A stretch of DNA of 64,000 bases from Apus apus (Eukaryota > Chordata > Aves > Apodiformes > Apodidae): positions 1,736,001 through 1,800,000 of the forward strand of contig NC_067294.1 in NCBI RefSeq assembly GCF_020740795.1, read 5' to 3'. The notes beneath the pieces were generated by a model. The model was not told where the DNA came from and searched no databases. It saw only the letters and a list, made by a program, of their open reading frames with translations. Every line of letters starts with the position of its first letter. The first letter of the stretch is position 1. Position numbers and translations under genes: made by a program. Shown piece by piece: positions 31,901-43,955 of the stretch.

Positions 31901-34900
31901 GTGCCTGAAACTCCCAGCACCAAAGAGGGGAAAGAGCTAAACCTACTTGTGTTTCTGCTTTTCTGCCATAGAGAGTATATAGAAACCATTCATGGCTTTC
32001 TGGCTAATTTCATCCATGTTTCATTTCACTGACCAACTTCCTCTTGTGATCCCACAGCCATTATTTCAAACTCTGCTCAAGTCAGCCTGAAGCTGTCTTG
32101 CTAATTCCTCTTTTAAGAGAGTTACTCACACACCTAGATGTGTCAGTGAGGACTGTAGGTAACTGCCGAAGACCAAGAAATAGGAGGATCTCTGAGCATA
32201 ATTTTGAGGTTTCTCACAACTCCACAGTCACTTCCAGTGTCTCCTTAGATGTCAACGTCTGCTGGTGTTTCTGCTCTCTGACCTCAATGTTTGCAGAAAG
32301 GATTACCACTTCTCCTGAAGGAGCCTGCAACTGGGAGAACCTGAGCCAGCTCCTCTCAGAGTGACACAAGCCACGCCTGAGCGCCTGCAGCTGCACCAAG
32401 AACACCCTGTGCTTGTGGTTATGGATCTGCAGGTGGAATGACAGGTTGGGAAAACATGAGAGTGGATTGGGGAGCCCCCCAGAAAAGAGCTGCTTCGTTT
32501 CTGAATTGTTTTGTGGTGGCCCAGCAGCTCCCATCTCACTGTCTTCTAGCCTGGTGGGATTCTCTGGCTGGTTGTAACCTTGCTGTTTGGCAGCACCATC
32601 CCTTGTTTCTGCTGCCACCACAGCAGTGACCTGACCTGCCTGACCATCTTGAGAAGTGTAGCTCCACAGAAATATTCCTAATGCCATTAATGAAGTCACC
32701 TCTCTTTCTGTTGTGTATAGTGGATGTATTAACTTCTTGCAACACTTTGCAAAATGTCTATAACTAATGAATGTGTGCCCTGGCTCTCAGCTTCTTGAGC
32801 TTTTGCATTAGAACACACTGATGTTACCAAAGGGTACAAGGCTTGATGTGCTGGTCTGTCATTGCCCAGTGTCCTGTGAGCAGCAAGTGGATATTCCAGG
32901 AGATAGTGTGAGAGTGTTCAGAAGGGTCCTGACCCTTGGCAAGGTAGGAAATCTCTGAGACAAATGTTATATTCCCATTGCTGAATTTAAATGTACAAAC
33001 CAGTATTGAAGATGTGACCACCACACACAATACCTTTCTTATATTTTTATACCCCAGTGACTTCCAAACAATTGAGAATATTTTATTAGCCTTTCCCACA
33101 GCCTTCCTACAACTGAGCTGAGGCTGCTGAGGAGAGTCTGAAGTGACCCTGGGCTGAGTAAGGCTCCTGGAGAGCCCTTTGCTATTTTTAGTGATGTTAT
33201 GCTTCCCATGTACATGTCTGTTCATGCCCAGTCACTCATCATCTTAAGCTCCTACTGGGATGCCTCACACTCAGCTTAGGGAGTACTTGGCCCCACTCCA
33301 CACTTTTCACATTACATCCCATATTCTCCTTTTCCAGAGGACTTTAAGCAATGCAAGTATTTGGTACTGTTAATTCTGGCTTCAAACCCTGCTGATGACA
33401 CACACTTTTGTGAGTAATTCCTTGAAATTAATTGTTTTGTGCAGTGGCATTTTCCCTTGAACTGGAGTGAGTCAAACCTCTAATCGCTTTGATTCTATTT
33501 ACAGCCCCTTTTTGCACTCCCTTTTCTCATTCATGCATTCAGACTGGGATCTATCACATCCATTTTATTAGATTATACACTGCATTTTACTCCCTTGGGA
33601 GACACATTCTTTGGTTCAAGATGTTAAGGAAGACTGACTATGTCACAGCCAGGTTTGCTGTGTCCTTGGCCAGGACTGATCTTTCCATGTGGCACAAATG
33701 GACTCCACGCTGATGCTCCTACAGCACTTTAAAGGGCCTGTCACATGCAGGCTCAGCTCTGATATTCACACCTCCTTTATCTTTCCTTCAGAATCGTCCT
33801 CTAAATTCCTAACCTTGCTGTTATGAGAATTCCATGACATGTCCATTCTATCTTTTAATCAAACCAACACAAATGGGCAGCTGGCAGCTGATCAGGGCAA
33901 GGAGGCAAAAGACACCAAAACCCCCAACTGACTGGCTTAAATAGCTCACTGCCTGCAGTGCAAATGCTTGTTTAAAAGATGCTCCATTTCAGTGCAGGCC
34001 AAGTGTGGAAAATCATGAATGAAGGTGTGAGAGAGTAACAAGAAGTCACACCAAACGCTTTTCAGGCCGCACTCTCCAAGGGCTATTTCAGCAGCTCTTT
34101 GACTACTGCTGCTTTTACTGGTGTTGGCTCTGTCCCCAGCGCTGTGTGTCTGTCTGCATGGGCTTCTGACAGCAGATGGCAGCTTCCTCAAAACCAGATC
34201 CTAAATCGGGATTATTGCTACGGGAGAAACCAAAGCGGAGGGCTCAGGCTCCGCTCTGCCGGCTGCTGCCGCTGCCAAGGTCACCTCGCTGGCCAAAATT
34301 CGGCCATAAGGGCAACTCTCTCCTCACCCGGGCTGGGGAAGCAGAGGGCTTTGTTTCTCTCCGCTGCATTTGGTTGCTCGCTGGACAATGGGACCCACAC
34401 TTCATGGCCTCACTGGTGTGAACAGGCTGTGACTCCGGCTGCTGCACAAGCTCATCACAGCAGCGCCCACCCCGGGGCTGCAGCTTCCCTCTCACCCACC
34501 TCCTGACACCCATCCCTGGGCTGGGGAAGTGAAGCACAGGCAGCTGAACAGTTAGTATAAAACCACTGCACTCTGGTGAACCCTCCGTCCAAAATCTGTG
34601 TCGAAATTATTTACTACATATAAATTATCCTTTAAAAATCCACTAAAAGCTGAGGAATCCCCACCAAACTAATGTGAAATGTCAGCACTTCCATATATGC
34701 TCAGGTATTGGCTTTGTTATTTACTTACTTTAGAGGTGTGGCTCATCAGCCACAAGCTGAATCACAACATCTGTTTCTCTGTAATCCAAAGAGAAGAGCT
34801 TTTGTGTAAGGAAAGTGCAAAGGTCATTACAATGTATGTTTGTGTTTGTATAAAGGGTTTGGTGCTTTACTTCCAGTCTGATGGGGGTGTAACATCACTT

Positions 34901-36636
34901 CCAGCAACAGAAGTTATCCTTACTGAGGATCACAAGTGTGACTGGAGCTTGGTCCTGTTTGTAGACAGGATCTTTTTGGATTCAAACTGTATGTCCCCCA
35001 GGGCAGAAGAGGTTCACCTGAACAACTCTTCTTTGCCTTCTGTGATGGCAGCACAGCTGGCATGGGGCTTACGGGATTAAACCAGTCCCGTCCAACTATA
35101 CCTTGATTTGTTCCACAACAGCCACGATAGAACTACTTGTGTTCTCATTTCTTATTGCCAGGTAGGAAGAGTGGGACTGGGATTTGTATTTTCTTAAAAA
35201 GCTCTTGTAAAGTTTTCCTTTGTTTTTGCAGCAGGAGCCTGTGACCAGGGCAGCCACAGAGCAGCACCCACAGCCCCCTGGCACAGCCAGAGCAGCTCAG
35301 AGAGCTCCTGGTGATGGATGGATGGAAGCAGAACCCAAAGGAATAAAGTAGGGCACAATACCATTTCTTATCCAATATCTGCTGGTATTTTGATAGACTC
35401 AAAATCAAATATTCTAATTTTCCTAATTTGCATAGGCAATGAACTGATTTTTCTTTTTTTCCCTTGTGAATAGTTAAGTAGAGGTTTTGTCTCCAGCCTT
35501 TTCCTTACAGTCAGGGAGATTTTTGGCACTAAGGTCATTCATCTCAGCAAACAGTCATGCATAGGTTAAATATGGTTAAAATAATGAGACACAGTAAAAA
35601 TTTGCACTTGGGAAATTCCAAGAATTATAATTAGTGTGTGTATATACATACATGCAGTAACCAAACTAAATGACTTTATTGTGAAAGTTTAGCAGGTAGA
35701 AGACAGTGAATTAGTGTTATTCCAGTGTCATGTAGGGCCCTCATTACGCCAAGTACCCCAGGTCAGACATTCAGAGACAGTTCTTGCTGCAGTTTTTAAC
35801 TGTCAGAATCCTGAGGGCACAAACAGGTTTTGATGGTCCTGACTGGCCTCACCTGGGCTCCCACCCACACCCTCCCCATGGGCCCAGGTGCCTATTTAAG
35901 GTCAGTCCCAGGAACATTTCCTGTTTTGCAGTTGTGCTGATCTCTACCTCAGTCACAGCCATGCCTGTGCTTGTCAATGGGACCTGCAGTTTTGGGTGCT
36001 AGACCTGTGGACTGACTTCCTGACCTCATCACCAGAGTTACCTGGTGGTTTGGCCTCTTGGCCGATCTCTAGTTGCCACCCTGAGGCCTGTCCTGCTTGC
36101 TGTGCTTGGGTACCATGGGATTGAGCCCTGGCTTGGGAGGTCAGGTGTGCTCTTGTGCTTGGCTCCTGGCTCTTGGGGAGCACTCAGCCCTCACTGCACC
36201 CTGACTGCAACTCTGCACTTCCCAGTAAGGTAAGATACACGTGGAGAGAAACATAGTTCAGATGAGAGCTGCTAGCAAATCAAAATGCTCTGCAAGCTAA
36301 TATGGATAATACAAATGTTGAGAGTGCTTTAGGCACCTGTGAGAGGAAGTAACTGTTGGTACTGGCTTGAGTTGGTACTTTGACTTTGCAGGGTTGACTC
36401 TGTCCCTTCATTTAATCAACATATCTTTCTCTAAATCTTCAAGGTCAGGTAGCAAGAGCTGGCACCATGCTGCATGTTTGTACAGCTTTCAGCAGCAATT
36501 TGTACTGTTTTTGTGGCTATGAGATGTGAAGTAGATTTATTGTCGTGTCAGTCCTGTCACTTTGTCTGGGCTTGGGCTGCCAAACAGCACTGACCTCTGT
36601 GCTGTCCCTCTGGACAATACATCCCCTGCTCCCCCT

Positions 36637-36740
36637 GAATCACAGAATTATTTTGGTGGGGAAAAGCCTTTAAGATCACCAAGTCCAGCCGTTAACCCAG
36701 CACTAAGCCATGTCTCTAAGTGCTACATCCACACTCGTGC
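36637..36740 (-). mobile_element. CR1-like fragment
   Basis: It begins gaatcacagaattattttgg and continues with cctttaagatcaccaagtcc and gccatgtctctaagtgctac, a common avian CR1-type 3' sequence in reverse orientation. It is degraded. Confidence 0.75.
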
Positions 36741-36929
36741 TGCCCTCCAGCCCTCAGTCAGGAGCCCACGCTCAGCTGTGTGAGCTGACCCCTGGGAAGC
36801 ACAGCCTGGACCTGATTCTCCTTCCCCAGGCAGAAAAAAAGGAGAGAGAGAGATGGCTAAAGGGGCTGGTGCAGGATGGGGAAGGAACACGCACGACGTC
36901 TGGGGTAGCTTGCTGCTCAAGGTTGCGAT

Positions 36930-37140
36930 CTCCAATATGGGCAGGTAACGCTGAGCAGGGCAGGGAACCCGCGGCAGGTGTCGGCGCCTTAATGAGGCGG
37001 CGGGTTAATTAGCAGCGAGGGACCCGGCGCTGTCCGTGGTGCTGGAGGCGCCGCCCGGGGCGCGGCCGCGATCCCGCCCCAGGGTCCCCCGAGCCCCCCG
37101 AGGGACGGGACGGACACGGGGACAGGGCCTGGCTCCTGGG
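36930..37140. promoter_or_regulatory. Small CpG-rich patch, about 4 kb upstream of ACSL6
   Basis: Dense CpG dinucleotides (for example ggcgccgcccggggcgcggc) occur in otherwise CpG-poor DNA. No coding exon with splice sites is recognisable beside it. It may be an upstream ACSL6 promoter, an enhancer or a non-coding RNA start. The assignment rests on composition alone. Confidence 0.4.
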
Positions 37141-40100
37141 GTGAGCCCAGCATGGCCAGCTGAGGTGGCAGGCACCCGAGGAGCTTGACAGGAGAATGGA
37201 CGATGGCTCATCGGGTACGTCTGTGCTTTGCTCCTCTGGAAGCACCTTCCTCACTCCCAGGCGTGCAGGGCAAGCACCTGAACCCTCTGCATAGAATTCG
37301 ACACCTTGCTGCTTCTAGAACCCGTTAGCTGCAATTTTAGAATGTAGAAATTAAGAAATGAGCTCGGATTGAGATCCCCACCCAGCCAGTTCAGACTCAC
37401 CCATACTATGAGATGCTGGAGGAAGGTAACACAAATACCTCAACTGCAGGAAAAGCCATGATGAGAGCTCACAACTTTCTAGCCCTGGGACAATCCAGCC
37501 ATGAGGTGGAAAGCTACAGGCTTTGCAGATTTCATTGTGATCAGAATCGATTATTTCTAAACTTATGGCTCACCAAACTCATCATTTTAGACATGGCAAA
37601 TCGGATGACTGGTGGATTTCTGACCTCCACAGTTCCCTTGCAGATACAGATAAAGAGGTGTGTGGCTTCACTCTGCACCCAAACAACAGTGCTGCTAGTA
37701 ATAAAGAGCATTAGTTGACCAATTCTCCTTTACAGACCAAAGAAAAGATCAAGGAGAAAACTCAAGGTGTAGATACAACCTTCAAAGCAAGCTGAATAAA
37801 TAAACTTAAAAAGTTCCTGCCCAAGAGCAGAAAGCAAGGAGCTTTGAACAATAATGAAGGAAAGGGGGGGGATCTGCTCACAATCAACTGAACTGGGACA
37901 TTTTGGACCTGGGCATGTTGTGGTTTGATATTAGACCAGCTGACTTGGCAATGGGTAACATAAAGCTCCAAAGAAACACTGAGAGATGATGGAATCAGGT
38001 TGAACATCTTTGTGATCAACACAAAGGGGAAGCTGAAATAGCATCCTGGATAGGGATGGTCTTTACTTAGCAGATTCTTGTATTGATTCCCTCCATAAAG
38101 GCTGAATTACACAGGGGAAGAATTATCTCAAAAATAAGAATTCTGCAATGAAATTATAAAGAGAGGACAAAGTCATCATCATAACAAGCCAGAAGGGCAG
38201 ACAAAGCTGCTCCTGGAATGTGGGGGAGTGCTGAGTCACTCTGCATTAAGTGCTGCCATAGTAACTATTTACCAGCTGGTTGAGAATGAGAAGAGACTGG
38301 GAAACCTGAAATAAAAATCAGACAAGTTGCAGCTTGAAAATGTTACAGATCTTCTTAAAAGATTGAACAGAATGGAACACTTTCTAAGGTTTTTTGAATT
38401 AGGGTTACTTAGGGCAAATGGTTTGCATTGGGCTATTGAACAGATATAAAATTATTCAAGCAAGAAATAAGAAACTGATCTTTCTTTTCTGGTAGACTAA
38501 TGTTGTACCTCATTGTGAGAACAAGTAGGAGCCACTTTGGATTTGTTGGCCAGTCTTTTCTGATGTTGTCCTCTGCTCTGGCTATTAGGAAGATGGTTGC
38601 TGGCCAGTGCTTGTGACTTAAACTTCTTGATGGCTCAAGGTATGTCCTCTGCAGGACAGACAGCTCTGTGGTGCTGTGGCAATTTGGGCCACTTCTGTGA
38701 CTCATAAGATTCTGGGTGGTTTCTTACTGTGGAAAATTTCAGCATCATCACAACAGGTGTCTGTCGCTGTGACACCTCTGAAGACAAAATCTCCATTACA
38801 GTCATTCCAGGTAATGAACACTGAGTGGGAGCACTTAATTCAGCACTTAAATTGGCTGCTGTTGAGGAGTGGGCAACTTCAGAAAATGGAGTAGCTTGGC
38901 CTTCTGATAACCAGTTGGGCCAAGTCAGCCTTGGGGTCCAGAGAAGCAGAAAGCAATTAGAGGTTTTAAAGCCAACAACTAGGAAAAGATTCATGAGATC
39001 TTCACAGAGAGGCAGGAAATCTGTGGTGAAACACAGGAAGTCACTTCTTTTCAATTTGCATAGAGATTGGAGGAGCTGCTGCAGGAGGTGATGAGGTCAG
39101 GGAAGCTCTTCTTTGCAGTGCATGGGCAGACACCTCGTGGCTCCCCAAAGCAGTGGCACGGAGGTTCAGGTGGTATTTGTTGTGTCAATGACCTTCATCC
39201 CTACGTTAGATGGAGGGAAGGTGTTTTCCAGACTCATTGTGCAACTATACATGCAAATCTGCTTGCTGTCAACCTGTTAACCAGTTCTGGCAGCTGGTGG
39301 ACTTCAACCAGTTTCTGCTGGTCCCTCTGCTTCCCTAAGGAAGTATTACTTAATAAGGTCCATCTCCTGAAGGAGTAAGAGATGCCATATCACTAGGACA
39401 GCTTAATTTGTCTTATCAATGAGCTTCAGTGTTGCCATTTCTAGCTAACAGAGCTTTCCAGGATGCCAGAAGCAGGACTCACCAAATTATACAGGTGGTT
39501 CAGGAGCAGTCTGGGCTTTCCTAGGCACAGGTACTGTAGGATCTGGGCAGCCTGCAGGAGGTGAGACATGCTAACATGTTCCAACACAAAATCTGTAATA
39601 GGGAGGAAGGTAAAAAGTGGAGTAGAAACTGCTCCTTCTTATGAAGAAAGAGAAGGTTGTAGGAACAGGCTGGACAAAGGCTCTCAAGTAAAATAGATTG
39701 TGCAGTATTTAATCTGTAACATATTTTTTCTCTTAAGTAAACCAGATTGCAGTAGAGATTATTTTGCCAAGTTCTATTTTATAGCTGTTTGATTTGATTT
39801 TATGACACCGGGTGTAGCTGAAGGCACAATTGCTGCAGGGTGTAGAGGCATTCACTGTGAGAACTGTAGTGTGAGGAACCAGGTAGTGTTGTCTTCATTT
39901 CCCAGCTCACTTGTTAGCAGGCCTGGTGATGGTTTCTGCTTTGAGGACATGGATCTTGGAAGCCAAATAACCCTTGGGTAAAATGGATGTGTCAAATTCC
40001 TAACAGCTTTCAGGAACAGGCAGTGGTGACACTAGCACAAGTGACATCAGTTTTCACTAGTTCCTGGTCCTCTGTTCACAGGACACTTTTTTTTTAAAGT

Positions 40101-40430
40101 CTTTCATAGTGAATCAGAAGGAAACCACATTTTGAAAAATTGCTTTGAAGTGGAAAATTCATCATTTCCATCAACTTCATTCTCTCCTTTAAGAAAACCA
40201 AAAGCCTCCAAAGGAAACGTGTGTCCTGACCAGCTGTGATTGCACCTGAGCTGAAGGCAGGACAGGTACCAGCTACTTCCTGCTACAGGCAGGGAGTTTT
40301 TTGGGGTGTATCTTAGTCCATGCTCACAAAGAGTTAAGCAGCTGCAGACCAAGCTTGGAGCAAGCAGCTCTGCCTGCTTTGCAGACCTGCCATGTTAGTC
40401 ACTCAAAAGGCTGGGAAAATGACACTGTGC
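37141..40430. other. Intergenic DNA upstream of ACSL6, no gene recognised
   Basis: Open frames of up to 139 codons on both strands (for example 38635-39054 minus and 39067-39378 plus) overlap, have no recognised domain and lack a plausible exon structure. The region may include old, unrecognised transposon debris. The left arm of an inverted repeat begins at its right edge. Confidence 0.45.
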
Positions 40431-40502
40431 CTTCAAAGCTTTTCTCCTCTTTTCATTACTTGAATTTATTCATAATATCCATAGTAGTGTGGAGACAAGA
40501 GT
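40431..40502 (+). repeat. Left arm of a 72-bp inverted repeat flanking ACSL6 exon 1
   Basis: The arm starts cttcaaagcttttctcctct and ends ggagacaagagt. Its reverse complement recurs at 43884-43955 with 70 of 72 matches by direct comparison. Flanking sequence on either side does not match. The loop between the arms is about 3.4 kb and contains the ACSL6 CpG island and first coding exon. Confidence 0.9.
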
Positions 40503-40899
40503 TTACCCCATGGGCACTGGGATTGCAGAGGGATGTTGGATGGGAGCTCCCCACTGGTGCAGCCCTTTTAAAGCCCTTTTCTGCAAAGCCCTTCTTGTTC
40601 CACGGAGCTCGGAGCCTCATTTCCTGCAGCCAGCTTTTTCAGGGAAAGATGGAATTGCAAAGAACACAAATCTGCTATTCCCCCCATGTATTTCTTATCA
40701 CATACAGAGCTTGTCTCCTTTTTTTAAGGTAGCCATGAGCTGTATTTTAAGCTGTTTGCACAGCAATGTCAGTCTCTCTTGCAGCCCTGCTGATGAAGCT
40801 GTAGGTCTTTCAGCATCTTTGATGGTCAGGGCTTTTAGGACTGTCCCGGTGCAGGTCACCGTCCAGTGGCGATTTGGCGGCCAAGGGTAAAAAGAACAG

Positions 40900-41720
40900 C
40901 CATTCCAGAGGGAACTTGCCCCCCTTCCCGTCCTTGCCCGCTGATGCTCCCGGCCCTTCCGAGGGGGCAGGGATGCTCCCTCCCGCCTGACGGTCACCGG
41001 CGCTCCACGCAGCGGCATCGCCCCTTTTAAGAGGGAGCTGGAGGGTTCGGCAGGATGGGGAGAGGAGGAGGGCTGCTTAAAATACCGCCCTATGGTGGGG
41101 GAGCGCGCCCGGGTGCGCCGGGAGCGCGCAGCGCGCGGCCGCGGGGAGCGGGCCGTGCCGCAGGGATGCTCGCCCCGCTCCTGGGCTCGGCGGGCTCGGG
41201 CTGGCTGCTGCTGGGTGAGTGCTCCCCAAAACCGCCCTGCTTTCACCCTCCCTGCCCCATCCCGTGGTTCCCGGCTCCTTTCCCGGCAGCGGGCGGGACT
41301 CGCTCCCCGCGGGCCCGGAGCCCTCGGAAACGGCCTGTGAGAGCGGGGCCCCGCTCCGGGCCATCCCCATCCACCGGCTCCCCCCGCTTCCCGGCTCCGG
41401 GACAAGGGGTATTTCAAGCCCTTGGAAGGGAAAACGCAGGCGGGAGCGGCACTGGAGGGCAGGGATGGGAAGGTGCAGGGCGGTGATGGGGGCCGGGCGC
41501 GACGGGCGGGGAGCGCAGCCACGGAGCCCGCACCGCCGGGCCCGCCTTGCATCCCTTGCGTCCCTTGCATCCCTGCTGCCGCAGCCTCTGGCCGCTTTGG
41601 CCCCTCGCTCTGTTTCTGGGAAATCTGGAAAGGCGCCGGGGCTGTGATGGGGCTGTGGAAGGGCGGGGGTGTGTGTCTGGGCGCTGCTGCTGCCGGGCGG
41701 GGGGGACCCTGGATCCCATT
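40900..41720 (+). promoter_or_regulatory. CpG island promoter of ACSL6
   Basis: CpG-dense sequence (for example gcgcgcccgggtgcg and cgcgcggccgcgggg) surrounds the first coding exon of ACSL6. A TATA-like TTAAAATA at about 41077-41084 lies some 80 nt before the ATG. Long open frames on both strands here are a by-product of high GC content. This is the most likely start of ACSL6 transcription. Confidence 0.75.
41166..41214 (+). CDS. ACSL6: ACSL6 first coding exon (long-chain acyl-CoA synthetase 6)
   Basis: The exon encodes MLAPLLGSAGSGWLLL plus the first base of the next codon, then a GTGAGT donor. The exon at 63631 supplies AG and continues in frame, giving a Glu-Phe junction (EFAVSLLEKMQAQ). 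This has the same 17-residue length and layout as the N-terminus of the long human ACSL6 isoform (MLTFFLVSGGSLWLFVE followed by FVLSLLEKMQTQ). It forms a short hydrophobic leader ahead of the membrane anchor. ACSL6 activates long-chain, notably polyunsaturated, fatty acids to acyl-CoA using ATP at ER or outer mitochondrial membranes, especially in brain. The exon sits in a CpG island. Spliced use is inferred from phase and homology. Confidence 0.85.
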
Positions 41721-43883
41721 GTTTCCTGGGCAGGCAGGAACGATTCGGAGTGTGTCTGGACTAGAAAATTACTGCAAGCGTGAAACAGGAGGTTCTCTGT
41801 AAGGTATTGAAGGGTTCGGCTTGAACTGATCTGCTGCACTGATGTAAAACTGAGTCCTTTGGGTCTGTGTGAAGTGTCTGTTCTAAGGGAAGGTAACACA
41901 CAATGTCTGCTGCTCCTCCTCTATCAACCAGCTTTCCTCTGAGCAGGCAGGTTCCCAAGGGGAAGAAGTACAAAGGGGAAAACGATTTTAAATGGCAGCA
42001 TCTTTGCATCATTAGGTAAATATGTTGGGGAGATTGCCAAGAAAAGAAACAAATTGTAATTATTTAAGTTCCTATCTACTTGCTGGTTTTTGATTATGAA
42101 AAGGGATGTTTCAGCCTGGAAAAAAAAAAGTGGTAACCTAATATCACTGGCCTGAGTTTTGTCTCTGAAAATATGCTGGTGACTCCCATTAAAGTCAGTG
42201 GGTTTACAGCTGCTGAACTCAGCAGCTTGAATCAGCTGCTTTTCAACTGTAGCAAAACTCGTGCAGTGCAAATATGGCCCAGAGGGAATTACATGGGTGA
42301 ATCAGAAAGCAGGACCTGGCTCAGAGGCTGCAGGCAAGTGTTTGTTACAGTATTTTGGGCCCTGAGGCCCCAGGGGCTGCTCTGAGCTACCTACTGGATA
42401 TACCAGGCTTGCTTCTGACAGCAGAAGTGGCCCTGCTGGGAGTGGGTCCTCTGTGCCAGCTCCTGCCCTGGGGCCTCCACCCCCCCACATTGATGCCCAG
42501 GCCTCCCATCTCAGTGTTCACTCTGCTGCAGCCAAACCCATCTCCCTTTCCACCCAGTTATCCCAACGTGTGTGTCTGTTCAGGTGTGGCTCTGACTCGT
42601 GGCCTCCCTTAATGCTGTGCTCATTTTATTTCAGCCTGGTCATGATTTTAACCTGACAATTTCACCTACAGAATAGGTGCCCTTGGAAGACAGATGTGCT
42701 GTTATTACCATTCATAGGCCCACCAACAAAGGTCACCTCTGGGAGATGGATCCTGCTGGAGAAGTAAGGGCCCTGATGACCCAGCAGTGTGGCACTTGCC
42801 CAGCTGCCTGCATCTTGTAGCTGCTCTCACACCTGTTCCTGGTTTTCTGGTGGCCCCATCTCACCAGACACTGCTCCATGCTGCACAGGAGGCACAACAA
42901 TGGTGCTGATTGACTGAGCAAGGAGCTCCTTGGCCCCTACTGGGCAAGTGCTCTCCAGTGCAGCACTCCTATTTATTTTAAATTATTCTCTGGTATCATT
43001 ATAAGGGATTTGACTAGTCGAGAACAGGTCTGCAGTTCTCACCTCCATGAAATAATGGTAGAAGTCCGAGAAAGACAAACCTAATTATCTCCTGATGTGT
43101 GGACTTTGATGGTCTGATGGACACACAGAGTGGTATAGTAAAATAAATCAACCAGTTCCCCTGGGGATTTGCACATTGGGCTGGTATAGTTGGAGCAGTA
43201 CAAGGTTACAGTTTACCCCTTAACTCCTCTTCCCTTGAGTAAAAGTAGGAAATCCCAGAGACTTCTCTGCTCTTCCCTCTCATCTCCTGTGACTGCAAAC
43301 GTGACTGCCCTGCCTCATGGTGAGGAGGGTTTGCTCTCCTGACTCCTGGCAGCTGCTGGAGGGCCTGGTGGGTGCCTGCACCCATGTGTGGATGTACAGG
43401 AAGGGAATTCTGCTGTCAGTGTCCCTTCTCCCCACCAGTGTGTGCCCAAATACTTCCCACTGTGTGTTTGCAGAGAAAGTAGGAGGTTCATCTGGTGTCA
43501 GCAGAAGCTTCTACAGTCCCACTTCTGAACCCAGCTCTGGCACTGTGACACAAGAGTCCTTGGTGATGCCCTGAAATTCAGGTCTCTGGATAAGAACTAT
43601 TTCCTGCTGTGCTTCGTGTATGAAGCAGAGCAGATGCCCAAGGCTGCTCAGCCCAGCCCATGGAGTGCTGCCTGCTGCACGAGAGGCAAAGCCTGTGTGA
43701 TTTGATGAGGTATATTTAGTTGCTCTTATCCTCCATCCCTTTATTACTGCTCCATTTGAACAACTGCTAGATACCATCAAAAGAAAAGAGTAATTGTATG
43801 TGGATTTCCCTCCTTGCTTGCAGGGAAAGAGAGCACAGAACAGTTTTTCTTTGCCACTCTGGACTGATCTAGATATTTATTTG

Positions 43884-43955
43884 ACTCTTGTCTCCACACT
43901 ACTATGGTTATTATGAATAAATTCGAGTAATGAAAAGAGGAGAAAAGCTTTGAAG
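43884..43955 (-). repeat. Right arm of the 72-bp inverted repeat flanking ACSL6 exon 1
   Basis: The reverse complement matches 40431-40502 except at two positions (acttg versus actcg, and atatcc versus ataacc). It lies inside ACSL6 intron 1, 2.7 kb past exon 1. It shows no features of CR1. Confidence 0.9.

Larger units (their letters stand above)
27167..36636. other. Intergenic DNA with scattered CR1 remnants, no gene recognised
   Basis: Two CR1 pieces are listed separately (about 28055-28130 and 28812-28985). Remaining open frames are short, overlap one another on both strands and show no domain. About 35790-36230 has a TATA-like tatttaag in a GC-mixed context that may be an old repeat or a promoter, with no follow-on gene visible. 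A T-rich run near 27650-27670 reads as A on the plus strand. Confidence 0.5.

Noticed and set aside
40698..41570. 290-codon minus-strand open frame
   Set aside because: It lies across the CpG island of ACSL6 and overlaps the real exon on the opposite strand. Its Arg/Pro/Ala/Gly-rich translation has no motif and follows from GC content.
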